Below, piece by piece: positions 1 through 8,788 of a stretch of 52,531 nt of DNA. The notes beneath the pieces are model-generated. The model ran no database searches. It had not been told where the DNA came from and saw nothing but the letters and a program-made list of their open reading frames with translations. Location of the stretch: contig DUBZ01000155.1 of assembly GCA_012960035.1 (NCBI GenBank), positions 333 through 52,863 of the forward strand, in the 5' to 3' direction. A program made the position numbers and the translations under genes. This stretch comes from Myxococcales bacterium (GTDB taxonomy: Bacteria > Myxococcota_A > UBA9160 > UBA4427). Positions within the stretch are counted from its first letter, which is position 1. Each line of letters begins with the position of its first letter.

Positions 1-123
1 CGAGTAAATCGCATACATCGGCGCCCACGTCAGAGGGAATCGGTCGATTCTCGCCGCGACTGCGCCCCAGGAGATCAGCAGATGAAAGATCAGAAATACG
101 GAAACGGCGTGCTTGTTCGGCAT
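1..123 (-). CDS. Membrane protein, N-terminal fragment cut by window edge
   Basis: The 41 codons from an ATG at 123 run off the left edge. The start is MPNKHAVSVFLIFHLLISWG, one hydrophobic segment (about residues 8-24), followed by RIDRFPLTWAPMYAIYS. A Pro-Leu-Thr-Trp-Ala-Pro-Met-Tyr stretch after the first helix recalls HTTM/gamma-carboxylase-like membrane proteins, which often have a similar WPMF motif there. That link is a guess from a short fragment. No strong Shine-Dalgarno is seen upstream. Confidence 0.6.
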   Translation of the reverse strand, partial: MPNKHAVSVFLIFHLLISWGAVAARIDRFPLTWAPMYAIYS

Positions 124-514
124 GTGGAAATCTTGACATTGTTGGAACGCGATTTCCATCTAAACCATTCACCTGCCGTTTCGAAACAGGGGAGGGAGGA
201 TCGTGCAAACAGCCGGCCTTTGAGTCCAGACGGGGTCGATCCGCGGCGCTCAATCCAAGCGGGGGGTGGGAGCTGGGCCGGTCGCGGGCGCTTTGAGTCG
301 CAGCGTTCACGACCGAGGTTTGACGTCGTTGCTTGGCGGTAACACGGCGAAATCGGTTGAGGTTGTCGTTCCGCAATGTTGATTTCGACGTGGGGTCACG
401 TTGCGCGATTGGCATTCGGCTTGGCGACCTGCGTGTCGTTGGAGTTTTTCGCGTTGGTTTAAAACCGGGGCTAACGTCGAGTGGGGACACAACTTTCGAT
501 AGGGGAGAACCTTG
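124..514. other. Intergenic region between divergent genes, no gene seen
   Basis: This stretch separates the leftward membrane protein from the rightward lipoprotein gene. The open frames inside it have no recognisable product. A TTGACA hexamer lies at 133-138 but no good -10 sits at the right distance. A purine-rich Shine-Dalgarno (AGGGGAG, 501-507) ends the region and serves the gene at 515. Confidence 0.6.
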
Positions 515-1018
515 ATGCGTGATCGAGTTCTGTTCGTGATGGTTGGGATGACCTGCGCGGTGGCAATCGGGTGTGTTTCGGCGAAGCAGTTGTATCCCGG
601 GAGTGCTCGGCCGGCGGAAGAAGTCGGTGTCGTCAAGATGGTGGTGAATGGCGCCATTACGTCGATCTCGGGACGGGAGTTGGAAGGGAGTGCTTATGTA
701 TTGCTTCCGTCGACGTATCGGGTTGAGTTTCGAGTCGTGGTGATGGCGGGTGAGTTTTTTGACGCGTTCGAGGGCTCGAATCAGCGGGTCGTTGTTCCCT
801 GCGAGATCAGTCTTGACGTGCAAGCCGGGCGGGAATATCACGTATCGCGAACTGCGCCGAAGCAAACTCTCAAGACAGGGGGAAGTACGGAAACAGCAGA
901 CGGTCGAGTCCATACGAATTACGCAAAGAATATCTTCGTTAATGAAGTCGGTCCCGATCGAAGAGTTGTGGAATCGTTCCGGGCGGACTGCGAGTGGCCA
1001 CGGATCGAAGTGATCTAG
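515..1018 (+). CDS. Small putative lipoprotein of unknown function
   Basis: The 167-residue product begins with a short hydrophobic segment ending in the lipobox-like AIGC at about residues 17-20, so it is probably acylated and held in the envelope. The rest (STYRVEFRVVVMAG, then CEISLDVQAGREYHV) looks like a small beta-rich domain. I recognise no family. The ATG at 515 is preferred over the TTG at 512 because AGGGGAG (501-507) lies about 7 bases from the ATG. The gene stands alone: it is followed by a weak inverted repeat (CTAGGC near 1015 and GCCTAG near 1047) and a convergent acyltransferase gene. Confidence 0.7.
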   Translation: MRDRVLFVMVGMTCAVAIGCVSAKQLYPGSARPAEEVGVVKMVVNGAITSISGRELEGSAYVLLPSTYRVEFRVVVMAGEFFDAFEGSNQRVVVPCEISLDVQAGREYHVSRTAPKQTLKTGGSTETADGRVHTNYAKNIFVNEVGPDRRVVESFRADCEWPRIEVI

Positions 1019-1060
1019 GCCGAACTCATAGAACAGAATGTTGAGCCTAGTTTCTGAGCC

Positions 1061-2572
1061 CTAGCGTCCGGCGTTTGTGGACCCACGAAGTGCCGATTCG
1101 AACTCGGATGCAATTTCCGTGGGATTGTTCAGCTGTCCGACGTCCGTAGTCACCCCCAACCGCACCCGGCCGTTATACGAAAGCATGCTCATCCCAAGAC
1201 CGACATTTCCCGCGCACGGCACCCAGAACATCACGTCCTCGATCGCGCTGCCGCAGAAGTGAAGTTGTTGCTTGGGCCCCGCAAGGCTTGTGATCACGAG
1301 CGTGGCTTTGCGGCTAAAAAGTTCGACACCGAGGACTTCCATCCAAGTGGGCACACGTCCAAGCGCGCGCAACATCGCGAACCAGCCAAGCGCTTCGGGC
1401 GAGGCTTTGATGCGCGCCATCGATTCACGGACGCGGTCTAGCCGCGCTTCGCTGTCCGCGATCCCGACCGGCATCGGCATGAACACAAGCCCGAATTTGT
1501 TGCCGAGTGCGCTGAGCGGTTCGTCGCCGCGCAGGTTAACCGGGACGACACCGCGAAGTTCAAGGCCCGACTCAAACTGAGGGTCTTCTTCAAGCACTCG
1601 ACCCAAGGCGCCGGCCGCAGCACTGAGCAGAACTTCGTTGACCGTGCCCGAACTTGCTCGACCTATTTGCTTGATGTCCTCGAGCGCAATGGGATTCGAC
1701 CATGCAGCTCGCTTGGTCCTGCCAAGTGGGGTCGAGAACCGGGTGTCGGGATCGGAACGGCTGACCAGGAAATTCGCAAAGTGCGCGATGGAGCGCGCGG
1801 CGGTTCTGGTTCCGAGCGCAACGCGCCGCGCAATGGATGCCCGCTTACCAGAATGCGCCCATTCGGCGGCGGCGGTCGGAAAGGTAATCTCCGGTGGCTC
1901 GTCCGAAAGACTCAATAAGATGCGAAGCAGCGCAATGCCATCGGCGATGCAGTGGTGGACGCGAACGACCAATGCTGCACCGGCGGAAGAAGAATCCGAA
2001 GCGCGCTCCCCGGACGTAACTCTTTCGTCGTACATTTCGACGTACTTCTCAACGTACTTCTCAACGTAGTAGATGCGCCAAAGAGGACGGTCGGCCGGGA
2101 GCGACTGTTCCATGAGTCCACCGACGAAAGACTCGAGCTCCGACTGATCTGCCGGGTCGTCGAGCTTCACGACTTCAGTCTGACGCGCGATGTCGAAACC
2201 TGGATCGTCTTCCCAATGAGGAACTCCAAAGGCGAACTTTGGGGTCACGATGCGTTGCTGTAGACGAGGGTAGGGGAGGAGCCGGTCGACGAGTCGCGCT
2301 TGGACCTTCGCAAACGGCACGCCGCGTTCCAAAGTAAGGATCGCCGTGATGATCATGCGATTGTTGTCGCGGTCCACGCGAAGCCAAGCACTGTCCGCTG
2401 CGCTCAAAGCATGCAGGGGAGTGCGGTGGGGACCTGCGCCCGGTGCGCGATTGCGCTGTGAAGAGTCAACATTCGACACGTCGCGCACGATATCCGATCG
2501 CGCCTCGCCAGCAATCAAAGGAACACGCTGTGGCGGGTTCCGCATTGAAGTGGATGGCAATGGTTTCGGCAT
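1061..2572 (-). CDS. WS/DGAT-type wax ester synthase/diacylglycerol acyltransferase
   Basis: The protein matches the bacterial wax ester synthase/DGAT family, which transfers an acyl chain from acyl-CoA to a fatty alcohol or diacylglycerol for neutral lipid storage at the inner membrane. The catalytic HHxxxDG motif is intact as HHCIADG, preceded by PLWRIYYVE, and the usual opening LSAADSAWLRV is present. Later blocks such as NEVLLSAAAGALGRVL and VPVNLR fit the family. At 503 residues it is slightly long because of about 50 extra N-terminal residues, so the true start may be a later codon such as the GTG at 2479. A 12-base tandem repeat adds YVEK units just before the active site. Alternatives inside the family (trehalose acyltransferase, polyketide-related) cannot be excluded. 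Confidence 0.85.
   Translation of the reverse strand: MPKPLPSTSMRNPPQRVPLIAGEARSDIVRDVSNVDSSQRNRAPGAGPHRTPLHALSAADSAWLRVDRDNNRMIITAILTLERGVPFAKVQARLVDRLLPYPRLQQRIVTPKFAFGVPHWEDDPGFDIARQTEVVKLDDPADQSELESFVGGLMEQSLPADRPLWRIYYVEKYVEKYVEMYDERVTSGERASDSSSAGAALVVRVHHCIADGIALLRILLSLSDEPPEITFPTAAAEWAHSGKRASIARRVALGTRTAARSIAHFANFLVSRSDPDTRFSTPLGRTKRAAWSNPIALEDIKQIGRASSGTVNEVLLSAAAGALGRVLEEDPQFESGLELRGVVPVNLRGDEPLSALGNKFGLVFMPMPVGIADSEARLDRVRESMARIKASPEALGWFAMLRALGRVPTWMEVLGVELFSRKATLVITSLAGPKQQLHFCGSAIEDVMFWVPCAGNVGLGMSMLSYNGRVRLGVTTDVGQLNNPTEIASEFESALRGSTNAGR
2028..2063 (-). repeat. In-frame 12-base tandem repeat inside the WS/DGAT gene
   Basis: Two identical units ACGTACTTCTCA occupy 2040-2051 and 2052-2063, flanked by decayed copies at 2028-2039 and 2064-2075. 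On the coding strand each unit adds four residues, giving YVEKYVEKYVEMYDE. The unit length keeps the frame, so copy number can vary without killing the enzyme. Confidence 0.85.
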
Positions 2573-2795
2573 CGACGAAGGTAGGGGCCCTGCGAACCAG
2601 ATCCACCTCGCAGGCTTTTTTCAGGTCCGCGACAACGCAGTGACTGGCGGCGGCAGACTGCAGTACGGCCTCGCCGCGGGCGACGCGCGTTGTAGCCCGA
2701 GCCGTGGAGTCGGTCTCAACTCCACCTGCTCGGGCAACGGCATTCAATAGACGCGTAGCGCGGACGCTCGTTTGGTCCGAGCTAGATCTTCTTGA

Positions 2796-3665
2796 CTAGA
2801 GCTTCGGAATCGAAGCCAGATCGATCGGCAGTTCCGCTCGTCCGTAGCGCTGGGCACGATCGGTGAGCTGGGCCTCAGCACTTTCGACACCGATCATGAT
2901 GATGAAACGCTTTTCGCGAACTCCATCCAGGGCGTACGCGGCAAGTTCGTCGAGGTCCTGAAACTTCATCTCGTAGCCAGCTTTCTTCGCGGCTTCAGCA
3001 AATTCCTGCACGGTCGGAACCGGATCGGTCGGGATTTCTCGGGCCAGATCCTTCGGCCGATTGCGGTCCGTGGTCCAAATGCCGGTGTCGAGCATGCCGC
3101 CCGATGGGTAGAAGAGAGAAGCGCGAAGGTTTGTGCCTTCACTCTCGAGCTGCGCACCAAGACACTCGGTGATGATTGAAACCGCTGCCTTGCTCGACGC
3201 GTAGACCGACTGATAGGGCAGGGGCGAGATGCCACCGTCCCCGGAAGACGTGTTGATCACATGTCCCTCTTCACCCGACGCGATCATGCGCGGGACGAAG
3301 GACTGGATGCCGTGGACCACGCCCATCACGTTTACTCTGTGTACCCAAAGCCAGTCGTTGACCGTTGTCTCCCAGACGTTTGCCGACGGTGCGGCAACGC
3401 CTGCGTTGTTGAAGAGGAGATGACAATTGCCGTGGGTCGCGTAGACCTGGTCGGCAAGACTCTCCACGGACTGTGGGTCCGAAACGTCGGTCACCACGCC
3501 AGTGACGTCCCCTTCGAATGCGTCGAGTGCGGTCTTGAGCGCAGCTTCTTCAACGTCGGCGACGACCACTTTCGCGCCTTCGGCCAGGAGCGCGCGAACG
3601 ATCCCGGCACCAATTCCACTCGCTCCGCCCGTGACGACGGCAACCTTGTCGCGAAAGTCTTTCAT
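2796..3665 (-). CDS. Short-chain dehydrogenase/reductase (SDR)
   Basis: A 289-residue classical SDR. It has the nucleotide-binding TGGASGIG near residues 12-19, an aspartate after the second strand (VVVADVEE) that favours NAD(H), NNAG, and the catalytic Ser and YASSK (YxxxK). The substrate is unknown. An insertion after the active site (GGMLDTGIWTTDRNRPKDL) is often seen in SDRs acting on bulky hydrophobic substrates. The start at 3665 is backed by AAGGAG eight bases upstream. It lies upstream of the WS/DGAT gene on the same strand with a 223-base gap, so a role in lipid metabolism is possible but not shown. Confidence 0.88.
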   Translation of the reverse strand: MKDFRDKVAVVTGGASGIGAGIVRALLAEGAKVVVADVEEAALKTALDAFEGDVTGVVTDVSDPQSVESLADQVYATHGNCHLLFNNAGVAAPSANVWETTVNDWLWVHRVNVMGVVHGIQSFVPRMIASGEEGHVINTSSGDGGISPLPYQSVYASSKAAVSIITECLGAQLESEGTNLRASLFYPSGGMLDTGIWTTDRNRPKDLAREIPTDPVPTVQEFAEAAKKAGYEMKFQDLDELAAYALDGVREKRFIIMIGVESAEAQLTDRAQRYGRAELPIDLASIPKL

Positions 3666-3876
3666 CTTTGAATCTCCTTAAGGAATGTCTGAGGGATGGC
3701 TCGGGATGGGGAAGGGCCTGGCTCAGGCCGGGCCTCGGTCCGGGCGACTCAGTGAAGCGGAATCGATGGGTTTCGGCAATTGAACGCGAGTCGCGGGGGC
3801 TGGTTGAAATTCCCGATCAAAATCAATACTGTGCCCGCTCATTTTTGACCCATCGCCGTAACTCTGAGGTTGATCG

Positions 3877-5085
3877 ATGCGCTTTTACGAATACGAGTCA
3901 AAGGAACTCTTCGCCAGAAGAGGTCTCCCCCTCGGTCCCCGACATGTTGTGCACAGCGCGGAAGAAGCGCGCGAGAAGGCCAGCGAGATCGGTGGCTCGG
4001 TCGTGCTCAAGAGCCAGGTGCTCTCGGGTGGACGCATGAAGGCAGGTGCGGTGAAATTTGCCGACTCGCCGGACGAAGCCGCGTCCCACTACGAGGCCAT
4101 TTTGCCCATCGTGGTGAACGGGGAAACCGCGCGCTCGGTGCTCGTCGAATCAAAGAGTTCGATCTCACAAGAGTTCTTTGTGGCCGTGACTTGGGATGGG
4201 CGTGCAAAGAGTCCGGTCGTGATCTTCAGTGACATGGGCGGCATCGACATTGAAGAGGTCGCGGAATCGCACCCGAAGCACGTATCGAAGACGCACTTTT
4301 CGAGCCTGTATCCGATCACACCCCGCGTCGCGAAAGAAGCGATCGGTAAAACAGGCGTGACCGGTTCCGATCTCAACAAACTGACGCCGATCGTTTTCGA
4401 GCTGATGCAGATCTTCCTCGACTACGACCTCACGCTCGCCGAGATCAATCCGCTTTGCCGCCTCGAAGACGGAAGCTTTGCAGTCCTCGATGGACACATC
4501 GACATGGAAGCCGAAGCGCGTGGCAATCACAAAGCGCTGCTCAAAGACTTGGGCATTGGCGACGACGAAACTCGCCAAGCCCGCCCCCCGACGGAATTCG
4601 AACTCGCCGGAGCTGCGGTCAACGCCGTCGACCATCGCGGGGTCGCGGGCAATGTTGTCGAGTTCGACGGTGACTTGGGCTTGGTGATCGGCGCAGGTGG
4701 CGGTTCACTCACGTTGTTTGACGCTGTGCGAAACCACGGAGGCAAGCCCGCCAACTACTGCGAGATCGGTGGCAATCCGTCGATGAGCAAGACGAAGAAC
4801 CTGACCAAACTGATCCTCAACAAGCCGGGCGTCGAAAAAATTGCCGTCATGATGAACGTGGTATCGAACACGCGGGTCGACATCGTCGCGCGAGGCGTGA
4901 TCGCTGGCTGTATCGAAGCGGGGCGCGAGCCATCCGAAGCGATCGCAATCTTTCGGATCCCTGGAGCATGGGAAGACGAAGGGTTCAAGATCTTGAAAAA
5001 GTACGGCGTCGACTACTGCGACCGAAGCGTTTCGATGTACGACGCGGCCGGGCGCGCAGTCGCCAAGATGCAGGCGGGGAGCTGA
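3877..5085 (+). CDS. SucC-like NDP-forming acyl-CoA synthetase, beta (ATP-grasp) subunit
   Basis: A 402-residue relative of the succinyl-CoA synthetase beta subunit, which binds nucleotide and drives acid + CoA + NTP to acyl-CoA + NDP. The ATP-grasp start is clear (YESKELFARRGLPLG; VLKSQVLSGGRMKAG), as is the metal-site motif EINPL with a later LDGHID. The C-terminal ligase domain has VIGAGGGSLTLFDAV. It is not a housekeeping SucC: the usual GGRGKAGG reads GGRMKAGA, and the conserved VNIFGG near the active site reads MNVVSN. It is 4 bases from the SucD-like gene and clearly cotranscribed. The substrate acid cannot be read from sequence; succinate, malate or an aromatic or branched acid are all open. 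Confidence 0.85.
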   Translation: MRFYEYESKELFARRGLPLGPRHVVHSAEEAREKASEIGGSVVLKSQVLSGGRMKAGAVKFADSPDEAASHYEAILPIVVNGETARSVLVESKSSISQEFFVAVTWDGRAKSPVVIFSDMGGIDIEEVAESHPKHVSKTHFSSLYPITPRVAKEAIGKTGVTGSDLNKLTPIVFELMQIFLDYDLTLAEINPLCRLEDGSFAVLDGHIDMEAEARGNHKALLKDLGIGDDETRQARPPTEFELAGAAVNAVDHRGVAGNVVEFDGDLGLVIGAGGGSLTLFDAVRNHGGKPANYCEIGGNPSMSKTKNLTKLILNKPGVEKIAVMMNVVSNTRVDIVARGVIAGCIEAGREPSEAIAIFRIPGAWEDEGFKILKKYGVDYCDRSVSMYDAAGRAVAKMQAGS

Positions 5086-5089
5086 TCTC

Positions 5090-5992
5090 ATGTCGATTTT
5101 GATCAACAGAAACACATCGTTCATCATCCAGGGCATTACGGGGCGCGAAGCCGTGAGCCTCACCCGCGAGAACCTCGAGTATGGCGCCAACATCATTGGT
5201 GGTGTGACGCCCGGGCGCGCGGGGCGCGACATTTATGGTGTTACGGTTTTCGATTGTGTGCGGGACGTCGTCGAGGCGAAGGGGCAGCCCGAAGGTTCCA
5301 TCGTGTCGGTGCCGCCCAAGTTCACCAAGGACGCAGTTTTTGAAGCCCTCGAAAACGGCATCAAGATCATCGTGATCGTGACAGAAAACATCCCGCGCAA
5401 AGAAGTCGCGCAGATGGTCGAACTCGCGAACCTGCGCGGCGCCCGCATCATTGGGCCCAACTGCCTCGGCTTGATTTCACCCGGCGAAGCCAAGATGGGT
5501 GGCGTCGGCGGACCTGTCGCCAACACGCGTCAGGCCTACACGAAGGGCAACATCGGAGTGATGTCGCGCTCGGGCGGGATGACGACGGAAATTGCGTCGA
5601 CCCTCACCGCGGCAGGCCTCGGCCAGAGCACATGTGTTTCGATCGGAGGTGACGCGATCGTTGGCACCACGTATTCGGAACTCATGCCTTTCTTCGAAGC
5701 CGACCCCGAGACTCACGCGATTGCGATCTACTCGGAGCCCGGGGGTCGTATGGAAGCCGAACTCGCCGAGTGGGTGAAGGTCAACAATTCACGACTTCCG
5801 ATTGTGGCCTTCATGGCCGGTCGCTTCATGGATGAAATGCAGGGCATGCGCTTCGGCCATGCCGGAACCATCGTCGAAGGCAAAGAAGACACGACCGCGG
5901 ACAAGATCGAACGCATGGAAGCAGCCGGGATTTCGGTTGCCGAGCGTATTGAAGAAATTCCCGATCTCATCCGCAAGCGACTCGCGAACTAG
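5090..5992 (+). CDS. SucD-like acyl-CoA synthetase, alpha (CoA-binding, phosphohistidine) subunit
   Basis: A 300-residue alpha-subunit partner for the gene upstream. It starts with the CoA-binding fold (TSFIIQGITGREAVSLT; GGVTPGRAGRDIYGV), then PPKFTKDAVFEAL and RIIGPNCLGLISP, and has the active-site histidine in RFGHAGTIVEG. Length and order match SucD. The nearest housekeeping motifs are kept better here than in the beta subunit, so the enzyme is probably active. The ATG at 5090 lies just after the beta stop, suggesting translational coupling. A small ferredoxin-like gene follows within about 90 bases. Confidence 0.88.
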   Translation: MSILINRNTSFIIQGITGREAVSLTRENLEYGANIIGGVTPGRAGRDIYGVTVFDCVRDVVEAKGQPEGSIVSVPPKFTKDAVFEALENGIKIIVIVTENIPRKEVAQMVELANLRGARIIGPNCLGLISPGEAKMGGVGGPVANTRQAYTKGNIGVMSRSGGMTTEIASTLTAAGLGQSTCVSIGGDAIVGTTYSELMPFFEADPETHAIAIYSEPGGRMEAELAEWVKVNNSRLPIVAFMAGRFMDEMQGMRFGHAGTIVEGKEDTTADKIERMEAAGISVAERIEEIPDLIRKRLAN

Positions 5993-6079
5993 TCCACGGT
6001 AAAACCACTGAAGACCGCGGGGGCCGACACCTTGATCGGCCCCGACCGCAGCACAAGCGTAAAGACAGGAGCAACGAAG

Positions 6080-6304
6080 ATGCCCGGATTGTTTATCAAT
6101 GTAGAGGTGAGTGACGAAGTCGCCGGCGACGCCGAGATCGCCAAGAAACTCGAAGAGTCGTGCTCCGTCGACATCTTTAAGGCCACGCCAAAGGGCGTTC
6201 AAGTGGTGGAAGAAAACCTCGACGAATGCGTGCTCTGCGACTTGTGTATTGCCGCCGCACCCGAGGGCAGCGTCCGCGTGGTGAAGTTGTACGACCCCGC
6301 TTGA
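6080..6304 (+). CDS. Small ferredoxin-like protein with one predicted [4Fe-4S] site
   Basis: A 74-residue protein starting MPGLFINVEVSDEVAGD. It has a single cysteine in ESCSVDIF and a CVLCDLC motif followed by IAAAPEG. In two-cluster ferredoxins, cluster II is held by the last Cys of the first motif and the first three of the second; exactly these four are kept, while those for cluster I are gone. So one [4Fe-4S] cluster is predicted. The start is set by AGGAG at 6067-6071, nine bases from the ATG; an upstream in-frame extension to 6032 has no such site. It follows the SucCD-like pair, probably in one transcript. It could serve electron transfer or be structural; FixX-like proteins are an alternative label. 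Confidence 0.75.
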   Translation: MPGLFINVEVSDEVAGDAEIAKKLEESCSVDIFKATPKGVQVVEENLDECVLCDLCIAAAPEGSVRVVKLYDPA

Positions 6305-6429
6305 ATCTCGGCCGTTCTGATCGCGGCCAAATCCGACCCCGATGCGTGTGGATCAAGTTCACAGCCAGGGCGTGCGGTACACTTCACGACTCTCGTGAGG
6401 ATTCGTGATGCTTTCCGGAACCACCAGCG

Positions 6430-7605
6430 GTGAATGAACGCGACGGCGACACCGGTGATTCGGTTGAATTCACGGTCGTGATGCCATGCCTCGACGAGGC
6501 CGAGACCCTCGCCACCTGTATCGAGAAGATTCAGGGCTTTTTTGCTGCCGAAGGCATTGCTGGCGAAGTTGTCGTTGCTGACAACGGAAGCACAGACGGT
6601 TCGCAGCAGATCGCGACCGACCTGGGTGCTCGGGTCGTAGAGGTCGCGCGCAAGGGATACGGCAGCGCGCTGCGCGGCGGCATCGAAGCAGCCCGCGGCC
6701 GCTTCATCATGATGGGGGACGCGGACGACAGCTACGACTTTTCGAAGCTGCACGATTTTGTGCGCGAGCTACGTGCGGGCGCCGACTTGGTGATGGGCAA
6801 TCGCTTCAAGGGCGGCGTGATGCCAGGGGCGATGCCGTGGCTCCATCGCTGGGTGGGCAATCCGATCTTGACTGCCATCGGCCGTGTGTTCTTTCGCTCG
6901 CCGATGCGCGACTTCCACTGCGGCCTGCGCGGCTTTCGTGCCGACGCCTACCAGAAGATGAAGCTGCGCAGTACGGGGATGGAATTTGCGAGCGAGATGG
7001 TGATCAAGAGCACCTTGCTCGGGCTCAACATGAAAGAAGTGCCGATCGTGCTGCATCCTGACGGTCGAAGCCGAGCCCCTCACCTGCGAACCTGGCGTGA
7101 CGGTTGGCGTCATCTGCGCTTCATGCTGCTCTTCAGTCCGCGTTGGTTGTTCTTGATCCCCGGTCTTTTGATGTTCATCGCTGGGCTTGTGATTTCCGGC
7201 GTCCTCATTCAGAGCAGTGTCGTGATCGCCGGCATCGAGTTCGACATCCAGACCCTCTACGCGTCATCGCTTTTATGCTTGCTGGGTTATCAGCTGATCG
7301 TCTTCGCCATGTTCACCAAGGCGTTCGCGGTGACCGAGGGCTTCCATCCGGCGCCGGACTACTTCGGTTGGATCTTCAATTACGTGCGTCTAGAGACCGG
7401 GGTAGTCGCCGGAATTGTCGCGGCGCTCGCCGGCTTCGTGACGCTGTGGATGGCGGTCGAGGGTTGGCGCGAAGTGGATTTCGGCGGACTCGACCCGCGG
7501 ACCACCATGCGCCAGGTCGTACCTGGCGGCATGCTCATCATGCTCGGTGTGCAGACGGTGTATTCCAGCTTTTTCCTGAGCATCCTCGGCCTAGATCGCG
7601 AGTAG
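6430..7605 (+). CDS. Membrane glycosyltransferase, family 2 (polyprenyl-phosphate sugar transferase-like)
   Basis: A 391-residue GT2 enzyme. The GT-A domain (residues 1-230) has the opening FTVVMPCLDEAETL, ADNGSTDGS and the metal-binding GDADDSYDF (DxD region). This resembles dolichyl- or undecaprenyl-phosphate mannosyl/glucosyltransferases. After about residue 235 come roughly four membrane helices (LFLIPGLLMFIAGLVISGV and three more to the end), so it acts at the inner membrane, probably loading sugar onto a lipid carrier. GTG at 6430 is the only start ahead of the fold. The matrixin-like gene begins 7 bases after its stop. Confidence 0.85.
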   Translation: MNERDGDTGDSVEFTVVMPCLDEAETLATCIEKIQGFFAAEGIAGEVVVADNGSTDGSQQIATDLGARVVEVARKGYGSALRGGIEAARGRFIMMGDADDSYDFSKLHDFVRELRAGADLVMGNRFKGGVMPGAMPWLHRWVGNPILTAIGRVFFRSPMRDFHCGLRGFRADAYQKMKLRSTGMEFASEMVIKSTLLGLNMKEVPIVLHPDGRSRAPHLRTWRDGWRHLRFMLLFSPRWLFLIPGLLMFIAGLVISGVLIQSSVVIAGIEFDIQTLYASSLLCLLGYQLIVFAMFTKAFAVTEGFHPAPDYFGWIFNYVRLETGVVAGIVAALAGFVTLWMAVEGWREVDFGGLDPRTTMRQVVPGGMLIMLGVQTVYSSFFLSILGLDRE

Positions 7606-7612
7606 AAGAACG

Positions 7613-8635
7613 GTGTCGACGAGCCTTCGCCCGAATCACTTGGTGTTGATCTCGTTCTGTATCGTTCTCCTGTTCGGATGCGTTGCCCCTGTTGGTGGCT
7701 GGAATACTTCGCAACTCGAGGAGTACGGCGCCACGCTCGCGCATTATTCCGGACAACGACTCGACGATACGCCTCCCTACTTCTTTCCCGACGGTGACTC
7801 GGCTCTATTGTTCTTGTGCCGCTTTGAGACCCAACAGCCCGTCCGCGTATCGCTGCCTGACAACGCGACGCAAGATCAATTGATCGGCCTGCGGCTCGCA
7901 CTCGAGGGATGGTCAGAGGCAGGGCTTGGGCTTCGGTTTGTCGAGGTTCCGAGCGCCGAAGCCAACATTGAAATTCGGCTCGTCGACCCGGCGGCTGACC
8001 TCAATCCAAAACAAGGCCCCCGAGGCCAAGCGGGTTATACGACGAGCGATTGCCACGTGGGTCATGATTCCGATTCCGCCTCAACGTCTCCTGGCGTACT
8101 GCCAGCCGCCCTGGTCCACGCGACCGTCTTGCTTTGGCCGACGCGTGCAGACATGATCGGGCGACCGGTTGCTCTTTCGGCAGACGAGTTCGTGGGCGTG
8201 GCGCTTCACGAACTGGGACATGCGCTGGGGTTCTCTGGACACCTCGCAAATGATGCAGGGGTAATGTCGAAGTCGACCGATGTCGTACGCGTGTACGGTC
8301 GCGGTCTACGCAAGGGGCGGGGCTTTGCATCGCCGACCCTTGCCGCCCTATACGCGCTGCCCAGCGGCACCGTATTGGGTCGCGTTGCTTTTGCGCCGGG
8401 TGAGGCCCAGGTCTGGGAGCGCGCGTCACAGCTTGCACGGTCGAGTGGCTGGGAGGGGCTCTTCGTTCGAGTGGGATCGTCGCACGCGTCGATTTTTTGG
8501 CGTGATGGAAGACGCTCGCGAGCCGTTCTGCGGGTGCCCGGCTACCGCGACATGCTGGTTGCGAAGACGAGCCTTCGCTTTGGTTCAGGGCCGTTCGAAA
8601 AAATGTTGAGAAGCCATTCGCAGCCCGCCGAGTAA
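7613..8635 (+). CDS. Matrixin-like zinc metalloprotease lipoprotein
   Basis: A 340-residue secreted protein with a signal sequence ending in a lipobox (VLLFGC, around residue 23), so it is likely anchored in the envelope. The extended metzincin zinc motif HExxHxxGxxH is intact as HELGHALGFSGH at residues 199-210, followed by a Met-turn-like GVMSKST. The upstream segment (RLALEGWSEAGLGLRF) matches the matrixin/astacin layout, in which a helix with W precedes the active site. Family members cut proteins outside the cell. The GTG start at 7613 is only 7 bases after the glycosyltransferase stop, so the two are probably cotranscribed. Confidence 0.82.
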   Translation: MSTSLRPNHLVLISFCIVLLFGCVAPVGGWNTSQLEEYGATLAHYSGQRLDDTPPYFFPDGDSALLFLCRFETQQPVRVSLPDNATQDQLIGLRLALEGWSEAGLGLRFVEVPSAEANIEIRLVDPAADLNPKQGPRGQAGYTTSDCHVGHDSDSASTSPGVLPAALVHATVLLWPTRADMIGRPVALSADEFVGVALHELGHALGFSGHLANDAGVMSKSTDVVRVYGRGLRKGRGFASPTLAALYALPSGTVLGRVAFAPGEAQVWERASQLARSSGWEGLFVRVGSSHASIFWRDGRRSRAVLRVPGYRDMLVAKTSLRFGSGPFEKMLRSHSQPAE

Positions 8636-8788
8636 GCGCGATCGCGCCCGATCCCAAATTCAAAACACGGCCATGCCAATCGACAAGATTGTTCCGCGAG
8701 TCGCATCCATGACCGCATCGCCGCTGCTTTCGATGACAAGGGGGCGGGGTGAAGTGCTTTGCCTAGCGTCGCGCTATAGGCACGCCGC

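Noticed and set aside
133..160. TTGACA-based promoter upstream of the first lipoprotein
   Set aside because: No -10 hexamer at 16-18 bases, and it is over 350 bases from the gene.
395..415. Sigma-54-like TGGCATTCGGCTTGG
   Set aside because: The spacing fits but the invariant GC of the -12 element is GG.
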